Positions 26,702-36,000 of a stretch of DNA of 64,000 bases are shown here, piece after piece. The stretch covers positions 3,038,001-3,102,000 of the forward strand of contig OY729512.2 of NCBI GenBank assembly GCA_963422445.2. The letters are read 5' to 3'. Both the position numbers and the translations under genes were made by a program. This DNA is from G963422445 sp963422445. Lineage in GTDB: Bacteria > Pseudomonadota > Alphaproteobacteria > Thalassobaculales > Thalassobaculaceae. Under the pieces are notes generated by a model. The model saw only the letters and a list, made by a program, of their open reading frames with translations. It had not been told where the DNA came from and searched no databases. Within the stretch, counting starts at the first letter, position 1; the number at the start of each line of letters is the position of its first letter.

Positions 26702-27847
26702 TATGGAAAATTCTCCGATCGGGCATGAGGGCGGATCGTCTTGGCAGCCGGTCTGCCGGGACAGGGGCATCGCAAAGTCGAGGCCCAAGCCCGAAGGGCT
26801 GAAAGGGATGCAATTCAACACTTTTTGTGCTCCCGATCGCGACATGGAAAATCCGTGACGTACCCAGATCCTAACCGTGAGTCCAGGGAACTGGATTTGA
26901 GACGTCGATCCCAAGATACCGCGTCGGAAAGATCCTCCGTTGCCGGATGAAGCCGCTCGTGTCATCGCCTTGCGGCGAGTGTTGAACGACGCGCTGAGCA
27001 AACTGCAGATCGAAAATTCCAATCCATCGGTCCGCCGCCATTCCGGATGAGAGTCCGAAGTCGGGGAAATCCGGACCGGTGAACGCCTGCTGAGGATTCC
27101 CGAGCACGATGAAACGCTACTGGATCCAAAGCGAATTCGGAGCTTCGAATTTTACATGCATATCCAACACCGGTATGGATCTTGCGGTGCGGTGCGGTGC
27201 GGCTTCCAGAGGGGGCTGTTCCTGACAAATACGGAATGTCGTATCATCGATCGCGTCAAGATCGATGACGATTACGAGTTCATTCTGGAAGAGGTCACGA
27301 CCGATGACAACTGAACGGGAACGAGTAATCGCCAGGGGGCGTGTGCTACGCAAGCGCCTGCGCGAGAATCGCCGGACCCCATCCATCCGGATATTCTTGC
27401 GCGCTGGCAGTTCGAAGCCGACGGCGGTTCTGCTGATGACGTCCGGACGGACGCGCGATATCCGGGAAGTTGGCGATGCACGAGCGAAACCGGAGGAGAA
27501 CACCGAATAACCGACTCGCATCCGGTTAAAGGTCTGCGCGAAATCCGGGGTCGCGACGAATCGCGCGTCTGGTTGGCGGTACGGATAATATAGCGTTTGG
27601 CAGGATCTTCCTTGCCCTTGTCGCCCAACGGGCGTCTGGAGAACTCCGCGATCGAATCGAGGGAGGTGCCCATCCTTGATCGCGTCATCGTTATCCGGTG
27701 CCGGGGTCTGAATTCGATCGCCGTTCACCGGTTTCTGGACCCTGCGTCAGATTGCGGCCCGTTCCCGGACGATCTTGCGCTTCTGCCCGTTCATGCCCGG
27801 AGCGGTCGAAAGCGAATGCCAGCGTGGTCGAGTCGTTAACCGGGCCA
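26702..27847 (+). pseudogene. Degenerate coding region of unknown origin
   Basis: No intact gene is recognised. Plus-strand pieces look protein-like: a 51-codon frame from the ATG at 26703 (starting MENSPIGHEG), then DEAARVIALRRVLNDALSKL, then RIRSFEFYMHIQHRYGS through EFILEEVTTDD ending at about 27314. They are separated by stops and shifts. A 5-bp tandem repeat (CGGTG, over three units) lies near 27184-27200. The pattern suggests one or two decayed genes; no family can be named. Confidence 0.3.
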
Positions 27848-29341
27848 CTACCCGGTTCCCGGACGCCGAGCGAGCATTGCGAGCGGTGTCACCGCAAGCG
27901 CGGCGAGGGCATAGGCGTAATGACCGTTGATATAGCCGATCATGGACGCCTGACGGCTGGCCTCGCCAGCCAGCATGGCAAGGTTGTCGGTCCCGGAGAT
28001 GCTCCAGCCGCTAGCCGAGATGATGAGCGTTTCATTCAACGGATTCAGGGCCTCGACCAGCTCCGAATAGCGGGCTGTGCCGCTTCGGACCACCAGCGTC
28101 ACGGTCAGCGCGATATGGACGCTCGAGCCGATGTTACGAAGCAGGTGAAACACCGAAGCCGCTTCAGGGAGATGACGGGGCGGGAGCGTGGCGCAGGTTA
28201 CGACCAAGATCGGCGACCACATCATGCCAATGCCGAAGCCTTGCAGCATGGTCGTCCAGGTGACCGCAAAAACCGTCATATTGACGTCAAACTGCGACAC
28301 TGCGTAACCGGCTGCGCCCTGTATCAGGAAGCCGATGACAAGGATCTTCCGCGGATCCATCCTTTTGAGGACGGTCAACAGAAACACGGCGCCGATCAGT
28401 AATCCCAACCCGCGGCTTGCCTGGATGATGCCGATCAGGGAATCCGGAAACCCTCGCAGGTTCTGTAGCATTGTCGGTTGCAGCACGAACGTCGTGAAAT
28501 AAAGCATGCCGAAAGTGAAGCCGAGGATGATACCGACGGCGTAGTTCCGGTCCAGAAGCAAGGTCGGTTTCAGGAACGGATCCTTGCTGGTCATGACATG
28601 TGTCACGAACAAATAGAAAGCGGTCACGGCAATGACCGCTTCGGTCAGGATTTCCGGTGAGTCGAACCAATCGAGGCGTTGACCACGATCGAGCATCAAT
28701 TGAAGCGCGGAAACGGCCACCGCGAGAAACAGGAACCCGAACCAGTCCAGCCGGCCAGCAGCGACTCCCTCTTCAGGCTCCTCGACAAACTGCCACAGGG
28801 CAACAAAACACAGAACGGCGAAAGGCACGATCATGAGGAACACCCAGCGCCAACTGTAATCCTCGGCCATATAGCCGCCAACGAGTGGCGCGATGATGCT
28901 GGCAACCGTCACCCCCATGCTCCAGAGCGCGAGGACAGCGGTGTGGCGTTCTTTCGGATAGATCGTGGTGATGATCGCCTGACTGAGCGGCAGCAATGGC
29001 GCACCGAGAAACCCCTGGAATGCGCGGAACAGTACCAACTGTTCGAGCGATGTTGCAAGGCCGCAGGCGGTCGAAGAAATTATGAATCCGCAAGAACACC
29101 AAAGCATGACCCTGCGCCGCCCGAAACGCCCATCGAGCCAACCGCTCATCGGGGTTGCGATGGCCGCTGCCAGCAGATTCGATGTGACGACCCAGGTAAT
29201 CTGGTCCGGCGTTGCGGCAAAATGGCCCTGCAGTTGCGGCAGAATGACGTTGGCCAACGTCACCGTAAGGACATAGATGCCGACGGTGACGGTCAGTGTG
29301 ATCAGGATCGCGCGTCGCCGGGTAGAGGAGATCTGGACCAT
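27848..29341 (-). CDS. MFS multidrug exporter, DHA2 (EmrB/QacA) family
   Basis: A 497-residue inner-membrane proton antiporter with 14 predicted helices, the length and helix number of the DHA2 family. Motif A is in MSGWLDGRFGRRRVML (about residues 64-79). Motif C-like Gly/Pro spacing is in SMGVTVASIIAPLVGGYMAE (about residues 143-162). EmrB homologues usually need a periplasmic adaptor (EmrA), which is not present here. Divergent from the bicupin gene across a 138-bp gap (29342-29479) that must hold both promoters. It may export a product or inhibitor related to the adjacent dioxygenases. Confidence 0.85.
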   Translation of the reverse strand: MVQISSTRRRAILITLTVTVGIYVLTVTLANVILPQLQGHFAATPDQITWVVTSNLLAAAIATPMSGWLDGRFGRRRVMLWCSCGFIISSTACGLATSLEQLVLFRAFQGFLGAPLLPLSQAIITTIYPKERHTAVLALWSMGVTVASIIAPLVGGYMAEDYSWRWVFLMIVPFAVLCFVALWQFVEEPEEGVAAGRLDWFGFLFLAVAVSALQLMLDRGQRLDWFDSPEILTEAVIAVTAFYLFVTHVMTSKDPFLKPTLLLDRNYAVGIILGFTFGMLYFTTFVLQPTMLQNLRGFPDSLIGIIQASRGLGLLIGAVFLLTVLKRMDPRKILVIGFLIQGAAGYAVSQFDVNMTVFAVTWTTMLQGFGIGMMWSPILVVTCATLPPRHLPEAASVFHLLRNIGSSVHIALTVTLVVRSGTARYSELVEALNPLNETLIISASGWSISGTDNLAMLAGEASRQASMIGYINGHYAYALAALAVTPLAMLARRPGTG

Positions 29342-29479
29342 GGTCCAACTATGACACGGGATCGGCGATATGGTATTTCAAGGGCATGATACGCGCGACC
29401 ACACTCATGATTGCTTTGTGATGACGATGTTGGCGAAATTGGGCCATGGGTCGACCTTGACCATTGGCAGGAGTTCAGG

Positions 29480-30430
29480 ATGCCCGACAGTATATCTCCG
29501 CAATCGTTCAGTGATCTTCCGCCGCAGACAGCGGCGAACCCAACCAGCCTGGCCCAGACCCGGGCACGATACTTCAACACCGGAAACGCATTCGATGTAA
29601 CCTTGCCGCCGGTTCCGAACGCGGTTTTTGTTGATCAGGCGAATCGGGCGCTGGATCCGGCAAGCCCGACCGGTCTGATTGCGTGCGATGTGTCCGACGC
29701 GATGGCGTGTGGACTTCCTGCCACCACGCCACTGGTTCTGGCCCGTTATGCCCGGATTAGGGCCGGTGAGACCCTGGTCACGGACTTCGTTTGCAGCGGT
29801 GTGCTATATTACGCGATCTCTAGTGCCGGAACGACACGGTCGGGACCGGAAACTGTTACCTGGTCTGCCGGTGATGTTTTCGTTGTCCCAGGAAACATGA
29901 CGCAAACCCACCGCGTCGGTGACACCGACGCGGTGTTGTGGCTGGTGACCAATGAACCGCAGCTTGCCTTCGAGAATTTTCGAGCGCCGGCCGAGGGACA
30001 CGCATTGACGGAAGTCGTGCATTATCCGGCCGACGAGATCGAGCGCCAGATCGCACTCATCCACCGGTTCGGCAGTGATTCCGATGTTGCTGGCTCGGCG
30101 CTGATTTTCTCGTCCGACATGCAGGAAGCCAGCCGCAACGTCCTGCCGACGTTGACCTTGGCGATGAACACATTGCCGCCCGGGGTGACCCAGCGACCGC
30201 ACCGCCACAATTCGGTTGCCGTATTGCTTGTCATCCAGGGTGAGAACTGTTTTTCCAGAATCGACAGTGAACGCAAGGACTGGGCCCCTTGGGCGACCAC
30301 GATCACGCCGCCGATGTCGGTGCATTCGCACCACAACGAGGGCGACAAGCGGGCGATGTTCCTGATCGTTCAGGACGGCGGTTTATTTTATCATGCCCGA
30401 ACCATGGGCTTCGAGTTCGTCGAAAACTGA
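29480..30430 (+). CDS. Bicupin protein (gentisate dioxygenase-like)
   Basis: A 316-residue protein with two cupin folds. The N-terminal cupin (about 95-150) lacks the HxH metal motif. The C-terminal cupin (about 225-305) has PPGVTQRPHRHNS and a distal HSHH, enough for an Fe(II)/Mn(II) site. The layout resembles gentisate and 1-hydroxy-2-naphthoate dioxygenases, where one cupin is catalytic, but the substrate is not proven. Start ATG at 29480 follows CAGGAG by five bases. The TauD-type gene starts 26 bases after its stop, suggesting an operon. Confidence 0.75.
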   Translation: MPDSISPQSFSDLPPQTAANPTSLAQTRARYFNTGNAFDVTLPPVPNAVFVDQANRALDPASPTGLIACDVSDAMACGLPATTPLVLARYARIRAGETLVTDFVCSGVLYYAISSAGTTRSGPETVTWSAGDVFVVPGNMTQTHRVGDTDAVLWLVTNEPQLAFENFRAPAEGHALTEVVHYPADEIERQIALIHRFGSDSDVAGSALIFSSDMQEASRNVLPTLTLAMNTLPPGVTQRPHRHNSVAVLLVIQGENCFSRIDSERKDWAPWATTITPPMSVHSHHNEGDKRAMFLIVQDGGLFYHARTMGFEFVEN

Positions 30431-30456
30431 CAGAATGTAACGGGGAGGTCGCGAAA

Positions 30457-31350
30457 ATGGTGTCCGCTGCCGCCGAGGTAGAAAGCGCGTTCGCTATCAG
30501 GACATTGCATCCGGTTATTGGTGCGGAGATACGCAATGTCGATTTTACGCGGCCGCTGGTGCCGCGAACGGTTGACGAAATCTATGCCGCCTGGATGCAT
30601 CATCTGGTTCTGGTGTTCCCCGGACAGGCGATTACCGATGAACAGCATGTTGCGACCACGCGGTATTTCGGGGATCCGGAAGTCTTTCATCAGGACATCA
30701 TCAAGTCCCGCGCAATCAAGGAAATCTTCCGGGTCTCGAATACCGATGAGGATGGCAATCTGATGCCGCAGTCGCATCCGATCCAGCAGCAACTGTCGAG
30801 CGCGCGGAAATGGCATACCGACTCAAGCTATCGCCATGTTCCTGCGATGGGCTCGTTGTTGCACGGCGTCAAGGTCAGCCGCACCGGCGGGGTCACCTGC
30901 TTCACCAACATGTACGCCGTCTATGATGCACTGCCGGACGAGTGGAAAGGAAAAGTCGAGGGCCGCAAGGCGCGGCACGACTTCGCGATGCTGAGCCGGA
31001 TCAGCGGGGCTCGCAAGCCGACCGCGGAAGAGCAGGCGGCGATGCCTCCGGTCTGGCAGCCGATGGTACGGCGGCATCCGGTGACAGGGCGTGAATCCCT
31101 TTACATCAGCCCGATCTACAATGATCGGATCGAGGGAATGGCCGATAACGAAGCGATCGAATTTGTCGGTCAGCTTGCGGAATTCGCTGGTCAGGACCGT
31201 TTTGTCTATCGTCACATTTGGGAAACCGACGACATCGTGATGTGGGACAATCGTTGCACCATGCATATTGTCACGCCGCACGATCCGATGGAGCCCCGGA
31301 TCATGCATCGAACAACGATCACCGGCGAAGGGCCGGTGATCGCGGCATAA
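30457..31350 (+). CDS. TauD/TfdA-family 2-oxoglutarate dioxygenase
   Basis: A 297-residue Fe(II)/2-oxoglutarate-dependent oxygenase. The facial triad is seen: His and Asp in RKWHTDSSYR (about residues 122-131) and the distal His in DNRCTMHIVTPHDP. The 2-oxoglutarate-binding Arg is in RIMHRTTITGEGP near the C-terminus. Family members hydroxylate taurine, alkyl sulfates, 2,4-D and related compounds; the substrate here is unknown. GGGGAGG lies 11 bases before the ATG. It follows the bicupin in the same operon and ends in a hairpin shared with the convergent hydrolase gene. Confidence 0.9.
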   Translation: MVSAAAEVESAFAIRTLHPVIGAEIRNVDFTRPLVPRTVDEIYAAWMHHLVLVFPGQAITDEQHVATTRYFGDPEVFHQDIIKSRAIKEIFRVSNTDEDGNLMPQSHPIQQQLSSARKWHTDSSYRHVPAMGSLLHGVKVSRTGGVTCFTNMYAVYDALPDEWKGKVEGRKARHDFAMLSRISGARKPTAEEQAAMPPVWQPMVRRHPVTGRESLYISPIYNDRIEGMADNEAIEFVGQLAEFAGQDRFVYRHIWETDDIVMWDNRCTMHIVTPHDPMEPRIMHRTTITGEGPVIAA

Positions 31351-31369
31351 GGCGGCCTCGCTGCCTTAT
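31347..31369. terminator. Bidirectional hairpin terminator
   Basis: ATAAGGC and GCCTTAT arms with an inner GC pair and one G-T pair form a hairpin covering the stop codons of both convergent genes (31348-31350 and 31366-31368). A second perfect 10-bp hairpin lies just before it at 31316-31342, inside the end of the dioxygenase gene. Confidence 0.55.
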
Positions 31370-32055
31370 CCTTCAGCGATAATGCGGGCCAGTGCCTCCG
31401 GTTCACTGAGCATCGGATAATGCCCGGTGTCGAGTTCATGCCATCTGGCGCCGAGCATGTCGGCGCAGCGTTGCTGATGGTGTTTGGGCGGATTCTGGCT
31501 GCGTGAGCACCATATTACGGATGCGGTCCATTGTTGTGACCAGAATTTCTTCAGTTCTACCGGTTCGTGCATGCAGGCTCGCGGATGCAGGGTGTAACGG
31601 TCGACCGCCCATTGCTTGACAGGTTCCTCGAGTTCCAGAAACAGACGGCCGAGAACATCGGAGCGCGGCGGGCCGGACGCAAGGCTGGTATCGACGACAT
31701 TCCTGCGCTCGACGATATCGGCGATCCGTTCCCCATCCTGCAGGGCCAGGGCGTCGGCGAATACTAGGCGACCAACTCGTTCTCGTGCCATTTCCGCGGC
31801 CTTGGCCATGATCATGCCGCCGCTGCTTGTTCCGACCAGGACGGCATCTTCGATATCTTCGTAGAACAGCAGTCCGGCGATTTCGTCGGCATGGGTTTCG
31901 GTCGTGATGCCGAGGCGGAGCTGATGTGCCCGTTCGGCGCAGCCGTCGAGCGTCGGCGTGTAGACCATGTGCCCAGCCGCGCGCAGCAGTCTTGCCGTCG
32001 GCTGCCAGATCCAGCCACCCTGGAAGGCGCCGTGTATCAGAACGATGGTTGCCAT
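31366..32055 (-). CDS. Alpha/beta hydrolase (esterase type)
   Basis: A 229-residue hydrolase. The oxyanion part is VLIHGAFQGGWIW near the start. The nucleophile Ser is in LVGTSSGGMI (about residue 80). The acid is likely in the C-terminal half, and the His is in LDTGHYPMLSEP near residue 216. This resembles the hydroxynitrile lyase/methyl-esterase-like (salicylate-binding esterase) branch. The start at 32055 was chosen because the upstream ATG (32061) lies on the border of the inserted IS1595 element; that element separates the gene from its original promoter, so expression is doubtful. Confidence 0.75.
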   Translation of the reverse strand: MATIVLIHGAFQGGWIWQPTARLLRAAGHMVYTPTLDGCAERAHQLRLGITTETHADEIAGLLFYEDIEDAVLVGTSSGGMIMAKAAEMARERVGRLVFADALALQDGERIADIVERRNVVDTSLASGPPRSDVLGRLFLELEEPVKQWAVDRYTLHPRACMHEPVELKKFWSQQWTASVIWCSRSQNPPKHHQQRCADMLGARWHELDTGHYPMLSEPEALARIIAEG

Positions 32056-32059
32056 ACCC

Positions 32060-33097
32060 ATACCTGATTCCCACTCAAGCCAAGCGCAATTTGAGCCGCC
32101 TCTCCGGCATCGGCGGTGTCCGCAGCGCCACGTAGACCAGTCCGGGGATGATCTCGGGCGGGTCGAAGCGACGATTGAACCGGTACTCGAACTCTGCGAG
32201 ATAGCGCTGAGCATACTTGGGACGAATCGCATGGTCGGTGCCACGCAAGGCGCTCTTGATGTTGCCGAGAATCGTGTTCACCCATCGAAATTCGGGGCGC
32301 TCGACCGCGGCTTTCCCGCCACCGGTCACCATCGGCTCATGCACGCAGCCTGTCGCGGTCACGCCATTGAAGCAGGTCAGCCCATCGCAGAGCACCTGCG
32401 TGCCCGGGCTCAGGTGCTGCTGCGCCCAGGCGGCGATTTCGGTGAGACGGAAGCCCTCGACCACGGTGAGCGTCACGCGCAGCGGATATCCCTGCTCATG
32501 GGTCTCGACCGCGGCCACGAACGGGGTCTTGCCCGGCGCGCCCCGCCCGCGCTTGCCGCCGCTGCGCTCGCCCCCGAGATAGGCATCGTCGCATTGGACC
32601 GACTCGCCGAGCGGGTGCTCCCGGTCTCGCTCCATCATCACCTGCATCAGCTTGTGGCGCCTGCGCCAGGCGGCGTTGTCGGAGATGCCAAGTTGGCGGT
32701 GCAGCGTCATCGCAGAGCACCCCTTCTTGCCCTGGGTCATGAGGTAAAAGCCCTGGAACCACACCGTGAGCGGGAGCTTGATGACCTCGAAGATGGTGCC
32801 GGCGGTGATGGAGGTCTGGCGGTTGCAGCGATAGCACTGCTGGAGCTTGTGTGTGTTCAACTGGCAGCCTCGGTCGTGGCCGCAGTTCGGGCACACGAAA
32901 CCGTTCGGCCATCGCCATCGGGACAGGGCGTCGAAGCACTGGTCTTCGACGCCGTAGAGCGAGAGGAACGCGTTGAGGTTGATTCCTTTCTGGAACTGCA
33001 CTGGGTTGCGCACCATGTGAATGTTCTTTATCTATCATCAAATTACATGGCAGTATTCGATATTAAATACTGCTTAGATTCGAGGGTAATCAGGTAT
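32060..33097 (-). mobile_element. IS1595-family element (ISPna2-like)
   Basis: About 1040 bp with imperfect inverted ends (ATACCTGATTCCC at 32060; complementary GGTAATCAGGTAT ending 33097). It is placed exactly between the hydrolase start codon and the stop codon of the dehydrogenase gene. An 8-bp target duplication could not be recognised. Confidence 0.8.
32075..33016 (-). CDS. IS1595-family transposase
   Basis: A 313-residue transposase without frame defects. The N-terminal zinc ribbon is CPNCGHDRG ... CYRC. The following TAGTIFEVIKLPLTVWFQGFY is the family's helical segment. The first catalytic Asp is in VQCDDAYLGGERSGG, the second in VLCDGLTCF and the third acidic or basic position in the FRWVNTILGNIK region (in IS1595 the third residue can be Asn, His or Glu). 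Start at the ATG before VRNPVQFQKG, as in relatives. Confidence 0.9.
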   Translation of the reverse strand: MVRNPVQFQKGINLNAFLSLYGVEDQCFDALSRWRWPNGFVCPNCGHDRGCQLNTHKLQQCYRCNRQTSITAGTIFEVIKLPLTVWFQGFYLMTQGKKGCSAMTLHRQLGISDNAAWRRRHKLMQVMMERDREHPLGESVQCDDAYLGGERSGGKRGRGAPGKTPFVAAVETHEQGYPLRVTLTVVEGFRLTEIAAWAQQHLSPGTQVLCDGLTCFNGVTATGCVHEPMVTGGGKAAVERPEFRWVNTILGNIKSALRGTDHAIRPKYAQRYLAEFEYRFNRRFDPPEIIPGLVYVALRTPPMPERRLKLRLA

Positions 33098-33993
33098 CAT
33101 TTTTTCCCGACGACGGTCACGTCCGCGAGTCGTTCATAGATTTTGACGACGGCGCTGGAGTCGAATTTGTTGAGTCCGGCGGTTTTCGCCATCTGGTAGA
33201 TCTGTTCACTGATATTAGCCATCAGCACCGGGACACCGATCTGCTTGGCGTAGGCGGTGACCAGTTCCTGGTCCTTGTAGACAATATCAATCGTGCCGCC
33301 GGGTTCGAAATCACCATCCATGATTCTCGGAACCCGGGTTTCGACTGCGGCACTTGCTCCCGAACTGGCTTGCAGAACGTCGAACATCGTTTGCAGGCCG
33401 ATGCCGGCTTTTGCTCCGATAGTCAGGCCTTCGATCAGAGTGATCGTATTGGTGATGCCGAGCATGTTGTTGATCAGTTTCATGACCAGTCCCTGACCTT
33501 GCGGACCGATATGAAACGCATTGGTGCCGACGGCGTCGAAAATATCGCGGCATTCGTCAAACGTTCCCGCTTCACCGCCGACGATCACCGAAAGTGTACC
33601 GTCCGCAGCTCGGCCGGTGCCGCCGCTGATCGGCGCATCGAGCATCCGGATACCCTGTTCGCCAAGTGTCTCCGCTATCCGAATGGCCATGGTCGGATCA
33701 ATCGTTGACATACAGACGACGATGTTGCCTGGACTTGCGCCATGCATGATGCCGTTATCGCCGCAGATCACGGTTTCAGCCTGAGCCGTCGTCTCGACCA
33801 GGCAAATCGTCCGATCGACATCCGCCGCCACGGCATCGGGCGCATCGGCAACCGACGCACCGGCCGCGGCAAGCCGTTCGCTCTTTGCAGGGTCAGTGTC
33901 GTGGACGACAAGCGGAATGCCGGCCTTGATCATGTTCAATGCCATCGGCCCACCCATTGCGCCGAGGCCAATAAAGCCTGTCTTGTTGCTCAT
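33097..33993 (-). CDS. 3-hydroxyisobutyrate dehydrogenase-family oxidoreductase
   Basis: A 298-residue beta-hydroxyacid dehydrogenase. The N-terminal Rossmann motif is GFIGLGAMGGPMALNMIKAG. The substrate-binding signature is DAPISGGTGRAADGTLSVIVGG (about 120-141). The catalytic Lys is in GLVMKLINNMLG near residue 170, and DIVYKDQEL is typical of the C-terminal domain. It oxidises a beta-hydroxy acid with NAD(P); candidates include 3-hydroxyisobutyrate, tartronate semialdehyde and related acids. Its TGA stop lies at the edge of the IS1595 insertion, so the natural C-terminus may have been altered. Start at 33993; an upstream extension lacks support. Confidence 0.88.
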   Translation of the reverse strand: MSNKTGFIGLGAMGGPMALNMIKAGIPLVVHDTDPAKSERLAAAGASVADAPDAVAADVDRTICLVETTAQAETVICGDNGIMHGASPGNIVVCMSTIDPTMAIRIAETLGEQGIRMLDAPISGGTGRAADGTLSVIVGGEAGTFDECRDIFDAVGTNAFHIGPQGQGLVMKLINNMLGITNTITLIEGLTIGAKAGIGLQTMFDVLQASSGASAAVETRVPRIMDGDFEPGGTIDIVYKDQELVTAYAKQIGVPVLMANISEQIYQMAKTAGLNKFDSSAVVKIYERLADVTVVGKK

Positions 33994-34141
33994 GGATTTT
34001 CCAGCTTTCCAGTTCGAGCCGCGCAACGGCTGCTTTGCCGGCGCGCGTGTGCGGATTATTCTAACCACAATGTTGGCTGACGGCAGATTTGTTGTCCAGA
34101 TATCCGATAGTGGCTGAAACCGGGACGGAAAGGGCGAGGCG

Positions 34142-35029
34142 ATGCGAAAGTCCGTGGAGTTCTATAGCGAAGGAATGAAGCTTGATGGCGACCTCTTCCT
34201 GCCTGACGATCTGGACGACGCTGAGAGCCGGGCCGGTGTGGTGCTGTGCCATGGTTATACCGGAGTCAAGGATCTTTACCTGCCGGATACCGCTGCAAGC
34301 CTGAACGCCGCCGGCTATGTGGTTCTAACCTTCGATTACAAGGGGTGGGGCCGTAGCGAGGGTGCCCGGAGCCGGCTGGCACCGTATTCGAGACTAGCCG
34401 ATGCGTTGGCTGCGGTTACATATCTTGGTATCCAGCCGATGGTCGACAAGAGCCGGATCGGGATTTACGGCACCAGTTACGGCTGCGCGACGGTTGTCTA
34501 TGCCGCCGCCGTCGACGAGCGCGTCCGGTGTACCGTGGGCGTCATCGGAATGGGGCATGGACGGCGCTGGATGCGGAGTGTGCGCCGGCCGGACGAATGG
34601 TTCGATCTTCTCGAACGATCCGAGCACGATCGCGAATCCCGGGTCGTCACCGGACAGTCGGAGCAGGTTGACCGGGAAGAGATACTACTCCCCGACCGCC
34701 AGTCGGCGGCGCTCGCGGCGGCAGCGCGCGCCGACAATCCGGCCGCGGTGGGCACAATCCCGCTCGAATTCATCGACGAGACGCTGCAGTTCCATCCCGA
34801 ATGGGTGGTGGACAAGATTGCGCCACGGCCGTTGCTGCTGATCGCCGCCGGCGATGACCGCCTGGTGCCGCCGGAGGATTGCCGATCATTGTACGAGAAG
34901 GCGCTCGAACCGAAGAAACTGGTCGTTGTCCCGGGCTTCGGCCACTACGAAATGTATGTCAAACCGGCTTTCGATATCGTCATGGACGAGACCGTCGCCT
35001 GGTTTGACGCGCACATGCCGGCTCGGTAG
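34142..35029 (+). CDS. Alpha/beta hydrolase (dienelactone hydrolase/peptidase-like)
   Basis: A 295-residue protein. The oxyanion part is VVLCHGYTGVKDLY; the nucleophile Ser is in GIYGTSYGCATVVYA (about residue 120); the Asp is in LLIAAGDDRLVPPED; the His is in VPGFGHYEMYVKPAF. The insertion between strands 6 and 7 (about 140-220) is longer than in simple dienelactone hydrolases. Substrate unknown. Divergent from the dehydrogenase gene over a 148-bp gap. The start follows GGGCGAGGCG closely. Confidence 0.82.
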   Translation: MRKSVEFYSEGMKLDGDLFLPDDLDDAESRAGVVLCHGYTGVKDLYLPDTAASLNAAGYVVLTFDYKGWGRSEGARSRLAPYSRLADALAAVTYLGIQPMVDKSRIGIYGTSYGCATVVYAAAVDERVRCTVGVIGMGHGRRWMRSVRRPDEWFDLLERSEHDRESRVVTGQSEQVDREEILLPDRQSAALAAAARADNPAAVGTIPLEFIDETLQFHPEWVVDKIAPRPLLLIAAGDDRLVPPEDCRSLYEKALEPKKLVVVPGFGHYEMYVKPAFDIVMDETVAWFDAHMPAR

Positions 35030-35033
35030 CGTC

Positions 35034-35048
35034 CCGGTCAGGGACCGG
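35034..35048. terminator. Short GC hairpin between convergent genes
   Basis: CCGGTC and GACCGG with the loop AGG lie between the hydrolase stop (35029) and the cupin stop (35050). The stem is only six pairs and lacks a U-tract, so its role as terminator is tentative. Confidence 0.35.
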
Positions 35049-35049
35049 A

Positions 35050-35559
35050 TCAGTCGGGCGCGACCATATAGGCATCGCGCTTGACGCCATCCATGTTCAT
35101 GCCTTCCATCCGGATCAGCCGGGTTTCCCCTTCGCGATAGGGCGAGTGCAGGTCGCCAACCTGATAGGCATAGGCCATCCCCGGGGTCAGCGTGTAGGTC
35201 TTGACCTTCTTGACCATCCCGGGCGAATCGGCTGACGGCTTCTGGACACAGTGCCAGTCGGTCATCTCGGTCTCGCCGACAGCTTGGCCGTAAATTGCCC
35301 AGCTCGGGCCGTGATCATGCGGTGGGCTGCCTTTGGCGCCCAGATGGACATGAGCAAGGATGCAGAATTTGAGTTCGGAGTCTTCGTAAAGCAGCTTGCG
35401 GTCGGTCTCGTTGTCGGAGCCGAGATACGTGGTGACGAAATTGGTGTCGTTGCAGGCTTTTTCAACACATTTGCGCAAGGTTTCGAGGCCGTCCGGGCCA
35501 GGGTGATTCTTCAGGGCAGTGCGGCACTCATCGACCATTTGCTCAAGTGTGTAGGACAT
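35050..35559 (-). CDS. Cysteine dioxygenase-like cupin protein
   Basis: A 169-residue single-domain cupin. The metal site is suggested by SPPHDHGPSWAIYGQAVGETE (HxH plus Glu, about residues 80-100) and by His in VGDLHSPY. This fits the cysteine dioxygenase/predicted metal-dependent double-stranded beta-helix family. The Cys-Tyr crosslink of mammalian enzymes cannot be checked. Start chosen at the ATG at 35559, which has AGGGAG seven bases upstream; the frame is open 11 codons further. The 35560-35830 stretch upstream contains no recognised gene. Confidence 0.75.
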   Translation of the reverse strand: MSYTLEQMVDECRTALKNHPGPDGLETLRKCVEKACNDTNFVTTYLGSDNETDRKLLYEDSELKFCILAHVHLGAKGSPPHDHGPSWAIYGQAVGETEMTDWHCVQKPSADSPGMVKKVKTYTLTPGMAYAYQVGDLHSPYREGETRLIRMEGMNMDGVKRDAYMVAPD

Positions 35560-36000
35560 CGTGCTTGCTCCCTCTTGTTTGAGTCGCGTCACGGGACGAT
35601 CGGACCCGCGCCAGCATATTATCTTACGGCATCATATTATAGAACAGCCGCAATCGGGGTCGAGTCTGTCCTTGTAACATCGGCCATGACGGTATCTGCT
35701 TTTCCCGTAACGGCCGGACGGCCCTGTTGCTGTCCGGCCGGATCCGTGTCCACGGGCGCAACCGGATCAATGCCCCGGGAAAACCGTTGCAGCCGACGAT
35801 GTGGATCGTCGGCCAACTGCCGGGCCACACTTATCCCTTGTCCTGTTGTGCAGCAAAGATCGACCCGTAACCGGTTTCGGCCCAGTTCGGCGGTACCGGG
35901 CAGGGGCCTTTCAATAGGACACAGTCGACAAGGTAATGCCGGTTCTGCATGTTCTGGGCATGCAGATTGGGCTTCGGCATTTCAGCGCCGGTACGATTGA

